Shown: positions 34,670-43,488 of the stretch, piece after piece
How positions within the stretch are numbered: position 1 is the stretch's first letter
Layout: each line of letters begins with the position of its first letter
Source of the DNA: Streptomyces flavidovirens DSM 40150
GTDB lineage: Bacteria; Actinomycetota; Actinomycetes; Streptomycetales; Streptomycetaceae
DNA length: 64,000 bases
Reading direction: 5' to 3'
Assembly (NCBI RefSeq): GCF_000429085.1
Contig: NZ_KE386846.1
Coordinates: 62,001-126,000, forward strand
Translations under genes and position numbers: made by a program
Notes under the pieces: generated by a model
What the model saw: only the letters and a program-made list of their open reading frames with translations
What the model was told of the DNA's origin: nothing
Database searches by the model: none

Positions 34670-36436
34670 CTAGAGGTACTGACCGGTATTTGCCACCGTG
34701 TCGATGGAGCGTCCGGTGTCCGCGCCCTGTTTTCCAGTGACGAGCGTGCGGATGAATACAATCCGCTCGCCCTTCTTTCCGGAGATACGAGCCCAGTCGT
34801 CCGGGTTCGTGGTGTTCGGCAGGTCCTCGTTCTCCTTGAACTCGTCCACGCAAGCCTGGAGGAGGTGGGAGACCCTGAGGCCCTTCTGGTTCTGGTCGAG
34901 GAAGGCCTTGATCGCCATCTTCTTGGCCCGGTCGACGATGTTCTGGATCATCGCGCCGGAATTGAAGTCCTTGAAGTACAGGACTTCCTTGTCACCGTTC
35001 GCGTACGTGACCTCGAGGAAGCGATTTTCCTCGGATTCCGCGTACATCTGCTCGACGACCGACTGGATCATGCCGTGGACCGCGGCCTCCCTGGAGCCGG
35101 TGTGCTCGGCCAGGTCGTCCGCGTGCAGCGGCAGGGTGGAGCGGAGGTACTTCGCGAAGATGTCCTTCGCCGCCTCGGCGTCCGGACGCTCGATCTTGAT
35201 CTTGACGTCGAGCCGGCCGGGCCGCAGGATCGCGGGGTCGATCATGTCCTCGCGGTTGGAGGCGCCGATGACGATGACGTTCTCCAGGCCCTCCACGCCG
35301 TCGATCTCGGCGAGCAGCTGCGGAACGATGGTGTTCTCCACGTCCGAGCTGACACCCGAGCCACGGGTGCGGAAGAGCGACTCCATCTCGTCGAAGAAGA
35401 CGATGACGGGGGTGCCCTCGCTCGCCTTCTCACGGGCACGCTGGAAGACCAGGCGGATGTGCCGCTCGGTCTCACCGACGTACTTGTTGAGGAGCTCGGG
35501 GCCCTTGATGTTGAGGAAGTAGCTCTTCCCCGCGGGCTGGCCGGTCACCTCGGCGACCTTTTTGGCAAGGGAGTTGGCGACGGCTTTCGCGATCAGCGTC
35601 TTGCCGCACCCGGGCGGACCGTAGAGCAGGATGCCCTTGGGCGGCCGCAGTTCGTGCTCCTTGAAGAGGTCGGGGTAGAGGTACGGAAGCTCGACCGCGT
35701 CACGGATCATTTCGATCTGGCTGCCCAGACCGCCGATCTTGTCGTAGTCGACGTCCGGGACCTCTTCGAGGACGAGCTCCTCGACCTCGCTCTTCGGGAT
35801 GACTTCGTAGACGTAACCGGACCTGGGTTCCAGCAGCAGGGCGTCGCCGGGGCGGATGGTGACGTCCATCAGCGGCTCGGCGAGCCGCACCACCCGCTCC
35901 TCGTCGGTGTGCCCCAGCACCAGGGCGCGCTCGCCGTCCTCAAGGATCTCCTTGAGGGTGACGATTTCCCCGGCGCGCTCGAACTCCATGGCCTCGACCA
36001 CGTTGAGGGCCTCGTTGAGCATGACCTCCTGGCCACGCCGGAGCTCTTCGAGCTCCACGCTGGGACTGACGTTCACCCGTAGCTTGCGGCCACCGGTGAA
36101 GATGTCGGCCGTGCCGTCCTCGTTCGCCATGAGGAAGACACCGAAGCCGGCCGGCGGCTGCGCGAGCCGGTCGACTTCTTCCTTGAGGGCCACGATCTGG
36201 TCGCGGGCCTCACGGAGCGTGTTGGCGAGCCGCTCGTTCTGTGCGGACACGCCGGCCAAGTTGGTCTGCAGCTCGACGATCCGCTCTTCGAGAATCCTCG
36301 TATGACGCGGAGAGTCGGCGAGCTTGCGGCGCAGGACGGCGATTTCCTGCTCGAGATAGGCAACCTGGCCGGCGGGGTCCTCAGACCCTCGCCCCGGCCG
36401 GATGCCGCGGTTGATGTCGTCGTCGTGGGCTGCCAC
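34670..36436 (-). CDS. arc: proteasome-activating AAA ATPase Arc (Mpa)
   Basis: A 588-residue ATPase. N-terminal coiled coil (about residues 20-85: AYLEQEIAVLRRKLADSP and onward) recruits Pup, and two OB domains follow. The AAA module has Walker A GPPGCGKT, Walker B VIVFFDEMESLF and the second region of homology around NREDMIDPAILRPGR. The C-terminus ends GQYL, the docking tail for the 20S alpha ring. GTG at 36436 is preferred because it gives the usual 588 residues and a GGAGG ribosome site. It is the first gene of the proteasome run, divergent from the ferredoxin gene. Confidence 0.96.
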   Translation of the reverse strand: MAAHDDDINRGIRPGRGSEDPAGQVAYLEQEIAVLRRKLADSPRHTRILEERIVELQTNLAGVSAQNERLANTLREARDQIVALKEEVDRLAQPPAGFGVFLMANEDGTADIFTGGRKLRVNVSPSVELEELRRGQEVMLNEALNVVEAMEFERAGEIVTLKEILEDGERALVLGHTDEERVVRLAEPLMDVTIRPGDALLLEPRSGYVYEVIPKSEVEELVLEEVPDVDYDKIGGLGSQIEMIRDAVELPYLYPDLFKEHELRPPKGILLYGPPGCGKTLIAKAVANSLAKKVAEVTGQPAGKSYFLNIKGPELLNKYVGETERHIRLVFQRAREKASEGTPVIVFFDEMESLFRTRGSGVSSDVENTIVPQLLAEIDGVEGLENVIVIGASNREDMIDPAILRPGRLDVKIKIERPDAEAAKDIFAKYLRSTLPLHADDLAEHTGSREAAVHGMIQSVVEQMYAESEENRFLEVTYANGDKEVLYFKDFNSGAMIQNIVDRAKKMAIKAFLDQNQKGLRVSHLLQACVDEFKENEDLPNTTNPDDWARISGKKGERIVFIRTLVTGKQGADTGRSIDTVANTGQYL

Positions 36437-36677
36437 GGTCCTCACCTCCTCCAAGGGGAGCTGGACGCTTCCTGACCCTACCTGGGCGGGTGCGGGTTGA
36501 AACCCCTAGATCACAAAGACTCCGGGGTGTGTCCGATCTTCACCCTTGCGTACTCCCTCACACCAGGGGAATACCCACCCATCAACATCGGAAAGCGGCC
36601 GGTTGTATCGTCGAAGTGTTCAACACCCGTCAGGGCTGGCTCCAATTGCTACAACCGCGCAGGAAACGGCAGGAGAT

Positions 36678-36998
36678 ATGACCGTGCAGCAGAAGGCTCC
36701 CACCGACGACGGCGCACAGACCGGCGACCCGCTGGAGGTGTGGATCGATCAGGACCTCTGCACCGGTGACGGGATCTGCGTCCAGTACGCCCCCGAGGTC
36801 TTCGAGCTCGACATCGACGGCCTGGCGTACGTGAAGAGCGCCGGCGACGAACTGCTGCAGAGCCCCGGCGCCACAACGCCCGTACCCCTGCCGCTTCTGA
36901 GGGACGTCGTCGACTCGGCGAAGGAGTGCCCGGGCGACTGCATCCACGTACGCCGCGTTTCGGACAGGGTCGAGGTCTACGGCCCCGACGCGGAGTGA
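36678..36998 (+). CDS. ferredoxin, single-cluster type
   Basis: A 106-residue ferredoxin. Cluster ligands are C28-x5-C34 (CTGDGIC) and C84-P-x2-C88 (CPGDCI), the pattern of small 3Fe-4S/4Fe-4S ferredoxins that serve cytochromes P450 in streptomycetes. About 20 residues separate the N-terminus from the cluster, and an insert lies before the second Cys pair. ATG at 36678 follows CAGGAG. It is divergent from arc and converges (4 bp) with an exported-protein gene. No P450 is adjacent, so its partner is elsewhere. Confidence 0.9.
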   Translation: MTVQQKAPTDDGAQTGDPLEVWIDQDLCTGDGICVQYAPEVFELDIDGLAYVKSAGDELLQSPGATTPVPLPLLRDVVDSAKECPGDCIHVRRVSDRVEVYGPDAE

Positions 36999-37002
36999 CG
37001 AA

Positions 37003-37572
37003 TCACATACTGCGCGCATCCGGCAGGACGGTCCGGGCGAACTTGCCGCCCTTCCACTGCCACTTGACCTTCTCCTGCCGGTCCGGGCAGCAGCGCGGCA
37101 CGTCCGGCGACGAGTAGCCGAGCAGCGTCGCGAAGACCGTGCCCCCGCCTACCGCGAAGTCGCTGACTCCCATCCCGTCCGCCGGGTCCACCAGCGTCGC
37201 CACGACGCGCGAAGGCCCGGTGAGTACGAAGACGCCGCTGGGCGGTGTACCGATTCCCGACACGCAGCGCACGACCGCCACGGTCTCGGGCCGGCCGTCG
37301 CCGTCGAGGTCGCCGGAGCCCTGTTTGACCACGGCGGGCTTCTGTCCGTGGCACTCCAGCGGGTACGCCGCGCTCGACGCGTCGGGTGCGGGTGCGGCCG
37401 CGGCCCTGACCGGCCGGGGCTCCGTGCCCGGAGCCGTCTGGGAGGCGGTGGCGGCTTCGGGCTGGAGCAGGCCGGCTGCGGCGACGACCGCGGCCATGGC
37501 GGCGGCGGTGGCGAGCCAGTGCACCGGACGGGGCCGGGTGTGCGCGAGGTCCAGGGCGGCGGAGGGCTGCAC
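37003..37572 (-). CDS. exported or membrane-anchored protein, FG-GAP-like motif
   Basis: A 189-residue protein of unknown function. Residues about 17-36 form a hydrophobic segment (VHWLATAAAMAAVVAAAGLL), with Ala/Pro-rich linker after it. The external part contains GDLDGDGRPETVAVVRC, a calcium-binding-like FG-GAP/dockerin-like motif, and four Cys residues. GTG at 37572 is preferred because AGGAG lies 9 nt upstream; GTG at 37623 would extend the leader. It may bind the cell surface or a polymer. It converges with the ferredoxin gene. Confidence 0.72.
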   Translation of the reverse strand: MQPSAALDLAHTRPRPVHWLATAAAMAAVVAAAGLLQPEAATASQTAPGTEPRPVRAAAAPAPDASSAAYPLECHGQKPAVVKQGSGDLDGDGRPETVAVVRCVSGIGTPPSGVFVLTGPSRVVATLVDPADGMGVSDFAVGGGTVFATLLGYSSPDVPRCCPDRQEKVKWQWKGGKFARTVLPDARSM

Positions 37573-37697
37573 GCGGGGTGTCTCCTGGGGCTGTGCCGGC
37601 GGGGGTGGCGAGCATAGTGCCACACGTCACAGGGCCGCGGAATGGCGGGGTCCGTACCAGCGACGGAAATTTTGGTGACGACGAGCCGGTAACGGAA

Positions 37698-37749
37698 AAG
37701 CGCCGCCGCTGAGTTCCCCGGTCGGTCGGGGAACTCAGCGGCGGCGCTT
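37698..37749 (-). terminator. strong terminator downstream of the tRNA methyltransferase gene
   Basis: A perfect 23-bp inverted repeat (37698-37720 with 37727-37749) and a 6-nt loop, just after the trmI stop at 37763 on the minus strand. Confidence 0.85.
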
Positions 37750-37762
37750 GCTCGTTGCCGGG

Positions 37763-38671
37763 TCAGCCTCGGGAGGCCGACCCGCTCTCGCTTCCGGGAC
37801 CCGTGTAGTCCTCGCCGTACGCGCCCTTGGCGGGGCGGCGGCGGCGCAGCGGGGGCTCCACGCCGTCCGCGAGGCGGCGGGCTGTGAGCAGGAAGCCGGT
37901 GTGGCCGATCATCCGGTGGTCGGGGCGGACGGCCAGGCCCTCGACGTGCCAGTTGCGGATCATCGACTCCCAGGCGGTCGGCTCCGCGAAGCAGCCGATC
38001 TCCCGGATGGACTCGACGGTGCGCGCGAGCTGCGTGGTGGTGGCCACGTAGCAGCAGAGGATGCCGCCGGGGACGAGCGCCTTGCGGACGGCCTCCAGGC
38101 ACTCCCACGGGGCGAGCATGTCGAGGATCACGCGGTCGACGTCGGTGTCGGTCAGGTTGTCCTGGAGGTCGCCGACGGTGAGCTGCCAGGCGGGGTGCGG
38201 ACCGCCGAAGTAGCGCTCCACGTTCTGCGTGGCGATCTCGGCGAAGTCCTCGCGGCGCTCGTAGGAGTGCAGCATGCCCTGGTCACCGATGGCGCGCAGC
38301 AGGAAGCTGCTCAGCGAGCCGGAGCCGACCCCGGCTTCGACGACGCGGGCGCCGGCGAAGATGTCGGCGAAGGCCAGGATCTGCCCCGCGTCCTTGGGGT
38401 AGACCACGGCGGCACCGCGGGGCATGGACAGGACATAGTCGGGGAGCAGGGGGCGCAGCGCGAGGTAGGCGACGTTTCCCGTGGTACGGACAACACTGCC
38501 CTCGGGAGCACCGATCAGCTCGTCGTGGGGGAAGGAACCCTTGTGGGTGTGGAAATTCTTCCCGGCCTCGAGCGTGAACGTGTAGTGGCGTCCCTTGGGG
38601 TCGGTGAGCTGGACCTGGTCCCCGACCTGGAAGGGGCCGCGACGGCGGGCGGCACCGGTCGGTTCGGACAT
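37763..38671 (-). CDS. trmI: tRNA (adenine-58-N1)-methyltransferase TrmI
   Basis: A 302-residue SAM-dependent methyltransferase. An N-terminal beta domain (QVQLTDPKGRHYTFTLEAGK) is followed by the Rossmann fold with VVEAGVGSGSLSSFLLRAIG (SAM motif I) and VILDMLAPWECLEAVRKALV (motif IV), then a C-terminal SAG-rich tail. It methylates A58 in the T-loop of tRNAs, aiding stability. It lies 80 bp after the site-2 protease gene on the same strand and is followed by a strong terminator. Confidence 0.93.
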   Translation of the reverse strand: MSEPTGAARRRGPFQVGDQVQLTDPKGRHYTFTLEAGKNFHTHKGSFPHDELIGAPEGSVVRTTGNVAYLALRPLLPDYVLSMPRGAAVVYPKDAGQILAFADIFAGARVVEAGVGSGSLSSFLLRAIGDQGMLHSYERREDFAEIATQNVERYFGGPHPAWQLTVGDLQDNLTDTDVDRVILDMLAPWECLEAVRKALVPGGILCCYVATTTQLARTVESIREIGCFAEPTAWESMIRNWHVEGLAVRPDHRMIGHTGFLLTARRLADGVEPPLRRRRPAKGAYGEDYTGPGSESGSASRG

Positions 38672-38751
38672 GTGACCAGCCTACCGGTCTTTTGGGGGCC
38701 CGATTCGCCGCGGTACGCCGTCGGAGGGGCCAGGTCTGCTGCCGGGACTGT

Positions 38752-39975
38752 CTACCGCGGGCGGGCCATGGCCGACACGAAGGCGCGCTCCACGTCGGCG
38801 GTGGACAGCACGCCGTAGATCTCGCCTGTCTCCTCGACCACCAGGTACTCCGTCGCCGGAGCGGCCCGCAGGCGCTCCAGCAGGGCCTCGCCGGCCAGCT
38901 CGGCGGCGATCTTCATGTCCTCGGTGAGGTCCTGCGCGAGGGCGCTCACCGCGACCCAGGGCCTGCGGTGTTCCGGTACGCCGACGATGGCCGTCTCACG
39001 GACGACGCCGGTGGGCTCTCCCTGGCCGTCGACGACGACCAGGGCGCGGGCGCCGGCCGCGTTGGCGCGGCGCAGGGCCTCGGAGAGCGGGGTGGCCGAC
39101 TCGACGGGGACGGCGCGCCTGGTGAGCGTACGGGCGCGCAGGTCGGGGAGGTGTTCGCGCAGCCGGGCCATGCGCAGGCTGTTGCCGGCGCCGGTCCAGA
39201 TGATCGCGGCGAGGATGGCGGCGAGCAGGGCGTCGGTGACGGTTTCCATGCCGCCGATGTCCTGGGTGGAGTTGCCGAGGGCGCCGGTGTGGGTGAGCAG
39301 CGGGAGGCCGATGAGGACGGCGACGGCGAGCGCCCGGCCGACCCAGGCGGCGGCGATGGTGCCGCTCATCGGCTTGCCGGTGATCTTCCAGACGATGGCG
39401 CGGAGCATCCGGCCGCCGTCCAGGGGCAGGCCGGGCAGCAGGTTGAAGGCCGCCACGATGAGGTTGGAGATCATCAGGCCGGCCAGCAGGACGCCGGGTA
39501 CGGTGCCGGGCTCGACGATCCGCATGCCGGCGTAGAACACGCCGCCCAGTACGAGCGAGAGCAGCGGGCCGACGAAGGCGAGGACGAACTCGCGGCCCGG
39601 CGTCTCCGACTCCTTCTCGATTTCCGAGACACCGCCGAAGAACTGGAGCTGGATGCGGCGAACCGGCAGCTTGAAGCGCAGTGCCGCGACCGTGTGGGCC
39701 AGTTCGTGGACCAGTACGGAGGCGTAGAAGGCGACGGCGAAGAAGAGGGAGACCAGGTAGCGGAGGTTGCCCAACTCCGGCAGGACGCGGTCGAGCTGGC
39801 CGCCGAAGACCCAGGTGATGAGGGCGGCGACGAGGAACCAGCTGGGGGCGACGTAGACCGGCACGCCGAACGGGCGGCCCATCAGCAGGCCGCCGCCCGG
39901 CTCGGGCGGACGCTGCGGCTTTTCGCCGCTCCCGCCGCTCTCGCCGCGCTTGTCGCGCTCGCCGCTCTCGTTCAC
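38752..39975 (-). CDS. site-2 protease (M50 metalloprotease) with CBS pair
   Basis: A 407-residue membrane protein. The metalloprotease motif HELAH lies at residues 90-94 inside the second or third helix, and LPLDGGRMLR about 80 residues later gives the third zinc ligand (LDGG). A pair of CBS domains (about residues 270-405) follows, binding adenine nucleotides in many proteins. GTG at 39975 follows a GAAGGG ribosome site; an upstream ATG at 40074 would add an Arg-rich leader. It probably performs intramembrane cleavage, perhaps of anti-sigma factors. Substrate unknown. Confidence 0.88.
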   Translation of the reverse strand: MNESGERDKRGESGGSGEKPQRPPEPGGGLLMGRPFGVPVYVAPSWFLVAALITWVFGGQLDRVLPELGNLRYLVSLFFAVAFYASVLVHELAHTVAALRFKLPVRRIQLQFFGGVSEIEKESETPGREFVLAFVGPLLSLVLGGVFYAGMRIVEPGTVPGVLLAGLMISNLIVAAFNLLPGLPLDGGRMLRAIVWKITGKPMSGTIAAAWVGRALAVAVLIGLPLLTHTGALGNSTQDIGGMETVTDALLAAILAAIIWTGAGNSLRMARLREHLPDLRARTLTRRAVPVESATPLSEALRRANAAGARALVVVDGQGEPTGVVRETAIVGVPEHRRPWVAVSALAQDLTEDMKIAAELAGEALLERLRAAPATEYLVVEETGEIYGVLSTADVERAFVSAMARPR

Positions 39976-40163
39976 AGGGGCCCTTCGTTCGCCGGCGTCC
40001 TCGCGCCGCGTCCGCCGGGCCACGCAGCGCGAGAGGTGTCTGCCGTCGATGGTATGCGGACGGCCCCGCCGCACCCCGCCTCGGCTCCCCTTTTGAGGCC
40101 TGTTGGTGCCGGATGATGCCGGATGATGCCGGGCTGTCAGTGGTGGGTCTTAGGGTCTTCGAC

Positions 40164-41057
40164 ATGACTACGAGTTCCGGTCGGGCCGACGCTGCCCAGC
40201 GCCCCATGTCGCTCTCCCCCTCGCGGGCGAGCGATTTCATGCAGTGCCCGCTGCTCTACCGGTTCCGGGTGATCGACAAGCTGCCCGAGAAGCCGAGCGA
40301 GGCGGCGACGCGCGGCACGCTGGTGCACGCCGTCCTTGAGCGGCTCTTCGACGACCCGGCGACGGAGCGTACGGCGGGGCGGGCCAGGGCGCTGGTGCCC
40401 GGCCAGTGGGACCGGCTCCTGGAGTCGAAGCCGCAGCTCACGGAGCTGTTCGCCGGGGATCAGGAGGGCGAGCGGCTGTCGCGCTGGCTGGTGGAGGCCG
40501 AGGAACTGGTCGAGCGGTGGTTCACGCTGGAGGACCCGACGCGGCTGGAGCCGGCCGAGCGGGAGCTCTTCGTCGAGACGGAGCTGGAGTCGGGTCTGCG
40601 CCTGCGCGGCATCATCGACCGGGTGGATGTGGCGCCCTCGGGCGAGGTGCGGATCGTCGACTACAAGACGGGCAAGGCGCCCCGGCCGGAGTACGCCGAG
40701 GGCGCGCTGTTCCAGATGAAGTTCTACGCGCTGGTGATCTGGCGGTGGAAGGGCGTCGTACCTCGCCGGCTTCAGCTCGTGTATCTCGGCAGCGGTGACG
40801 TGCTGACGTACGACCCGGTCGAGGCCGATCTGGAGCGGGTGGAGCGCAAGCTGCTCGCGCTGTGGGAGGCCATCAGGGAAGCGACCGAGACCGGTGACTG
40901 GCGGCCGCGCCCGACCAAGCTCTGCGGGTGGTGCGACCACCGGGCGGTGTGCCCGGAATTCGGCGGTACTCCCCCGGCGTACCCGCTGCCCGTCGCGCTG
41001 ACGGAGCGCCCGGCCGATCCGGCCGAGGGCGGCCAGGGCAGAATGGGGCCGGTCTAG
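40164..41057 (+). CDS. RecB-family nuclease (PD-(D/E)XK, Cas4/AddB-like C-terminus)
   Basis: A 297-residue nuclease. It opens with SPSRASDFMQCPLLYRFRVI, with the first Cys of an Fe-S or zinc cluster, carries the nuclease core VRIVDYKTGKAPRP (Asp and Lys of PD-(D/E)XK) near residue 165, and ends with CGWCDHRAVCPEF, the remaining three Cys. This is the Cas4/AddB-like layout. ATG at 40164 was chosen as the conserved segment begins about 15 residues later. It lies 13 bp upstream of the response-regulator gene, so the two are one transcript. Confidence 0.88.
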   Translation: MTTSSGRADAAQRPMSLSPSRASDFMQCPLLYRFRVIDKLPEKPSEAATRGTLVHAVLERLFDDPATERTAGRARALVPGQWDRLLESKPQLTELFAGDQEGERLSRWLVEAEELVERWFTLEDPTRLEPAERELFVETELESGLRLRGIIDRVDVAPSGEVRIVDYKTGKAPRPEYAEGALFQMKFYALVIWRWKGVVPRRLQLVYLGSGDVLTYDPVEADLERVERKLLALWEAIREATETGDWRPRPTKLCGWCDHRAVCPEFGGTPPAYPLPVALTERPADPAEGGQGRMGPV

Positions 41058-41070
41058 AGAAGGAGACTCC

Positions 41071-41742
41071 GTGGCTATCCGCGTCCTACTGGTCGACGAC
41101 CAGCCCCTGCTGCGCACCGGCTTCCGGATGATTCTGGAGGCCGAGCAGGATCTCGCGGTCGTCGGTGAGGCCGGAGACGGTCTGCAGGCGCTCGACCAGG
41201 TCCGGGCGCTGCAGCCCGATGTGGTCCTGATGGACATCCGGATGCCGCGCATGGACGGTGTGGAGGCGACGCGTCAGATCACGGGGCCCGGCAAGGACGG
41301 CCCGGCGAAGGTGCTCGTGCTGACCACTTTCGACCTCGACGAGTACGTCGTGGAGGCGCTGCGCGCCGGGGCCAGCGGCTTCATGCTGAAGGACGCGCCC
41401 GCCAACGAGCTCGTGCAGGCGATCCGGGTGGTGGCCGCGGGCGAGGCGATGCTGGCGCCGAGCATCACGCGCCGGCTGCTCGACAAGTACGCGGATCACC
41501 TGCCGTCCGGCGAGGAGCAGGTCCCCAATACGCTGCACACCCTGACCGAGCGTGAGGTCGAGGTGCTGAAGCTGGTGGCCCGCGGGCTGTCCAACGCGGA
41601 GATCGCCGCCGACCTCTTCGTGAGCGAGACGACCGTGAAGACGCACGTGGGGCATGTACTGACGAAGCTCGGGCTGCGCGACCGCGTGCAGGCCGCGGTG
41701 TACGCGTACGAGAGCGGCCTGGTCAGGCCCGGCGCCCAGTAG
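41071..41742 (+). CDS. NarL/FixJ-type response regulator without adjacent kinase
   Basis: A 223-residue two-component regulator. The receiver domain begins VLLVDDQPLLRTG and carries the phospho-acceptor Asp in VVLMDIRMPRMDG (about residue 54). The C-terminal LuxR helix-turn-helix includes LTEREVEVLKLVARGLSNAE and FVSETTVKTHVGHVLTKLGL. No histidine kinase gene lies nearby, so it is an orphan here. It follows the RecB-type nuclease gene by 13 bp, and both may serve a shared process such as DNA damage or development (inference). Confidence 0.9.
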   Translation: MAIRVLLVDDQPLLRTGFRMILEAEQDLAVVGEAGDGLQALDQVRALQPDVVLMDIRMPRMDGVEATRQITGPGKDGPAKVLVLTTFDLDEYVVEALRAGASGFMLKDAPANELVQAIRVVAAGEAMLAPSITRRLLDKYADHLPSGEEQVPNTLHTLTEREVEVLKLVARGLSNAEIAADLFVSETTVKTHVGHVLTKLGLRDRVQAAVYAYESGLVRPGAQ

Positions 41743-41768
41743 CGGACGCCGGACCCGGACCGGTGGGG

Positions 41769-41799
41769 GCCGGCCGTCAGCGCGTTGCTGCCGGCCGGC
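41769..41799. terminator. bidirectional terminator
   Basis: Two nested stems (GCCGGCC with GGCCGGC, and inner CAGC with GCTG) between the convergent stops of the response regulator (41742) and the first binding-protein gene (41812). Confidence 0.65.
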
Positions 41800-41811
41800 G
41801 TCCTGCCTGCC

Positions 41812-43401
41812 TCAGCCCTTGCTGATCTCCCAGAACCGGAAGACGGTCGACGCGTCCAGGGTCCACTCCAGGCCCGAGATGTCGTCGTAGGCCACGGCGT
41901 ACTGCTTGCCCTGCCACAGCGGGATGATCGGCACCTCGTCGGCGACGATCTCCTGGAGCTTGTTGAAGTCCTCCTCCGCCTTGGGGCGGTCGGTCGCGGC
42001 GGCGGTGTCCGGGATGATCCCGTCGGTGATCCGGCTGTTCTCGTAGTTGTTGCCGAGGACGTTGTCCTTGCCGAAGAACGGCAGGGTGAAGTTGTCCGGG
42101 TCCGGGTAGTCGGGGACCCAGCCCTTCACGTACACGCCGTACTTGCCGGCCGCGATGTTCTGCTCGTACTCGTTGATCTCGACCGACTCGACGCTCGCGT
42201 CGAAGAGCCCGCTCTTGTTGAGCTGGCCGGCGATCGCCTTGAACTCCTCGACCGTCGCGGGTCCGTAGCGGCTCGGCGTGGCCCACAGGGTGAGCTTCAC
42301 CTTGCCGTTGATGCCCGCGCCGCGCAGGGCCCGCTTGGCCTTGTCGGGCTGCGGGCTGCCGCCGTAGGTGTCGAAGAACGCCGTGTTGTGGGCGCCGATA
42401 CCGCTCGGGATGATGGAGTACAGCGGGGTGGCGGTGGACTGGTAGACGTCCCGCACCAGGGCGTCGCGGTCGATGAGGTACGCCATGGCCTTGCGCACGG
42501 CGGGCTTGCCGACGACCGGGTCGTTCACGTTGAAGACCAGGTGCTGGACCTCGGCGCTGGAGCCCTCGACGACCTCGATGCCCTTGGCGTTCTCGGCCTT
42601 CGAGTGCTCGATTTCGGTGATGTCGTCGGCGGTGAGGCCTCGGTAGGCGATGTCCACGTCGCGCTCCTTGAGGGAAGCGGCCAGCGCCTTCTGGTCACCG
42701 TGGAAGAACTTCATGGTGACGCCGGTGTTCTTCGTCTCGGCGGTGCCCTTGTAGTTCTCGTTGACCGAGAAGGACGCCTCGGTCCGGCCGAAGCTGTCCA
42801 GCTTGTACGGGCCCGAGCCGACCGCCTTCTGGTCGGTGCGCAGCTTGTCGAAGGCGTACTCGCGGTGGTCGACGATGGAACCGGCACCCGAAGCGATCTT
42901 GCTCGGGAAGGTGGCGTCCGGCACCTTGAGGCGGAAGACGATGTTCTTCTCGTCCGGCGTCTCGATCGTGTCGATGGAGCCCAGCATGACCGCCGCCGGG
43001 CCGGCCTTGTCGTTGATCTTCAGCGAGCGCTCGAAGGAGTACTTCACGTCCTTCGACGTCAGCTCGTTGCCGTTGCTGAACTTCAGCCCGTCGCGCAGCG
43101 TGCAGCGGAAGACCGTGCTGCCGCCCTTGTCGAAGTCGCAGGTCTCCGCGGCCTCGGGCTGCGGAGAGGAGCTGCCCTTGGGGAAGCTCAGCAGCGACTG
43201 GAAGACGTTGTTGAACAGCAGCCAGGAGCCCGGGTCGTAACCCGATGCCGGATCGGTGGCCAGCACCTCGTCCGACATTCCGATGACCACCCCGCCATCC
43301 GTGCCGCCCGAGCCGCCCCCGTCGGTGCCACAACCGCTGAGCAGCCCCGCCGCCAGTCCCGCCGCAAGCGGGGCCGTCAGCCACTGATTACGCCTTTTCA
43401 C
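41812..43401 (-). CDS. ABC-type oligopeptide-binding lipoprotein (SBP_bac_5), tandem copy 2
   Basis: A 529-residue extracellular solute-binding protein. A short signal (VKRRNQWLTAPLAAGLAAGL) ends in the lipobox LSGC. The body follows the family-5 oligopeptide/dipeptide pattern (FDKGGSTVFRCTLRDGLKFS, FRLKVPDATFPSKIA, QHLVFNVNDPVVGKPAVRKA). GTG at 43401 puts the lipobox at a normal distance; GTG at 43416 is a little too far upstream. A paralogous copy lies just upstream on the same strand. No permease or ATPase genes are adjacent, so it must share membrane components encoded elsewhere. Confidence 0.88.
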   Translation of the reverse strand: MKRRNQWLTAPLAAGLAAGLLSGCGTDGGGSGGTDGGVVIGMSDEVLATDPASGYDPGSWLLFNNVFQSLLSFPKGSSSPQPEAAETCDFDKGGSTVFRCTLRDGLKFSNGNELTSKDVKYSFERSLKINDKAGPAAVMLGSIDTIETPDEKNIVFRLKVPDATFPSKIASGAGSIVDHREYAFDKLRTDQKAVGSGPYKLDSFGRTEASFSVNENYKGTAETKNTGVTMKFFHGDQKALAASLKERDVDIAYRGLTADDITEIEHSKAENAKGIEVVEGSSAEVQHLVFNVNDPVVGKPAVRKAMAYLIDRDALVRDVYQSTATPLYSIIPSGIGAHNTAFFDTYGGSPQPDKAKRALRGAGINGKVKLTLWATPSRYGPATVEEFKAIAGQLNKSGLFDASVESVEINEYEQNIAAGKYGVYVKGWVPDYPDPDNFTLPFFGKDNVLGNNYENSRITDGIIPDTAAATDRPKAEEDFNKLQEIVADEVPIIPLWQGKQYAVAYDDISGLEWTLDASTVFRFWEISKG

Positions 43402-43488
43402 GGATCCTTGCCTCACAGATTCGATGAATTGCCTACCGGCGACGCGGTCTTCGCGGCCCGGCTTGTGAAGGACTACTGCCTTCCGGCG

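Noticed and set aside
36455..36677. Small gene between arc and the ferredoxin gene
   Set aside because: The divergent gap contains a short GTGTT-C-AACAC palindrome and less GC-rich DNA typical of promoters, but no coding frame.
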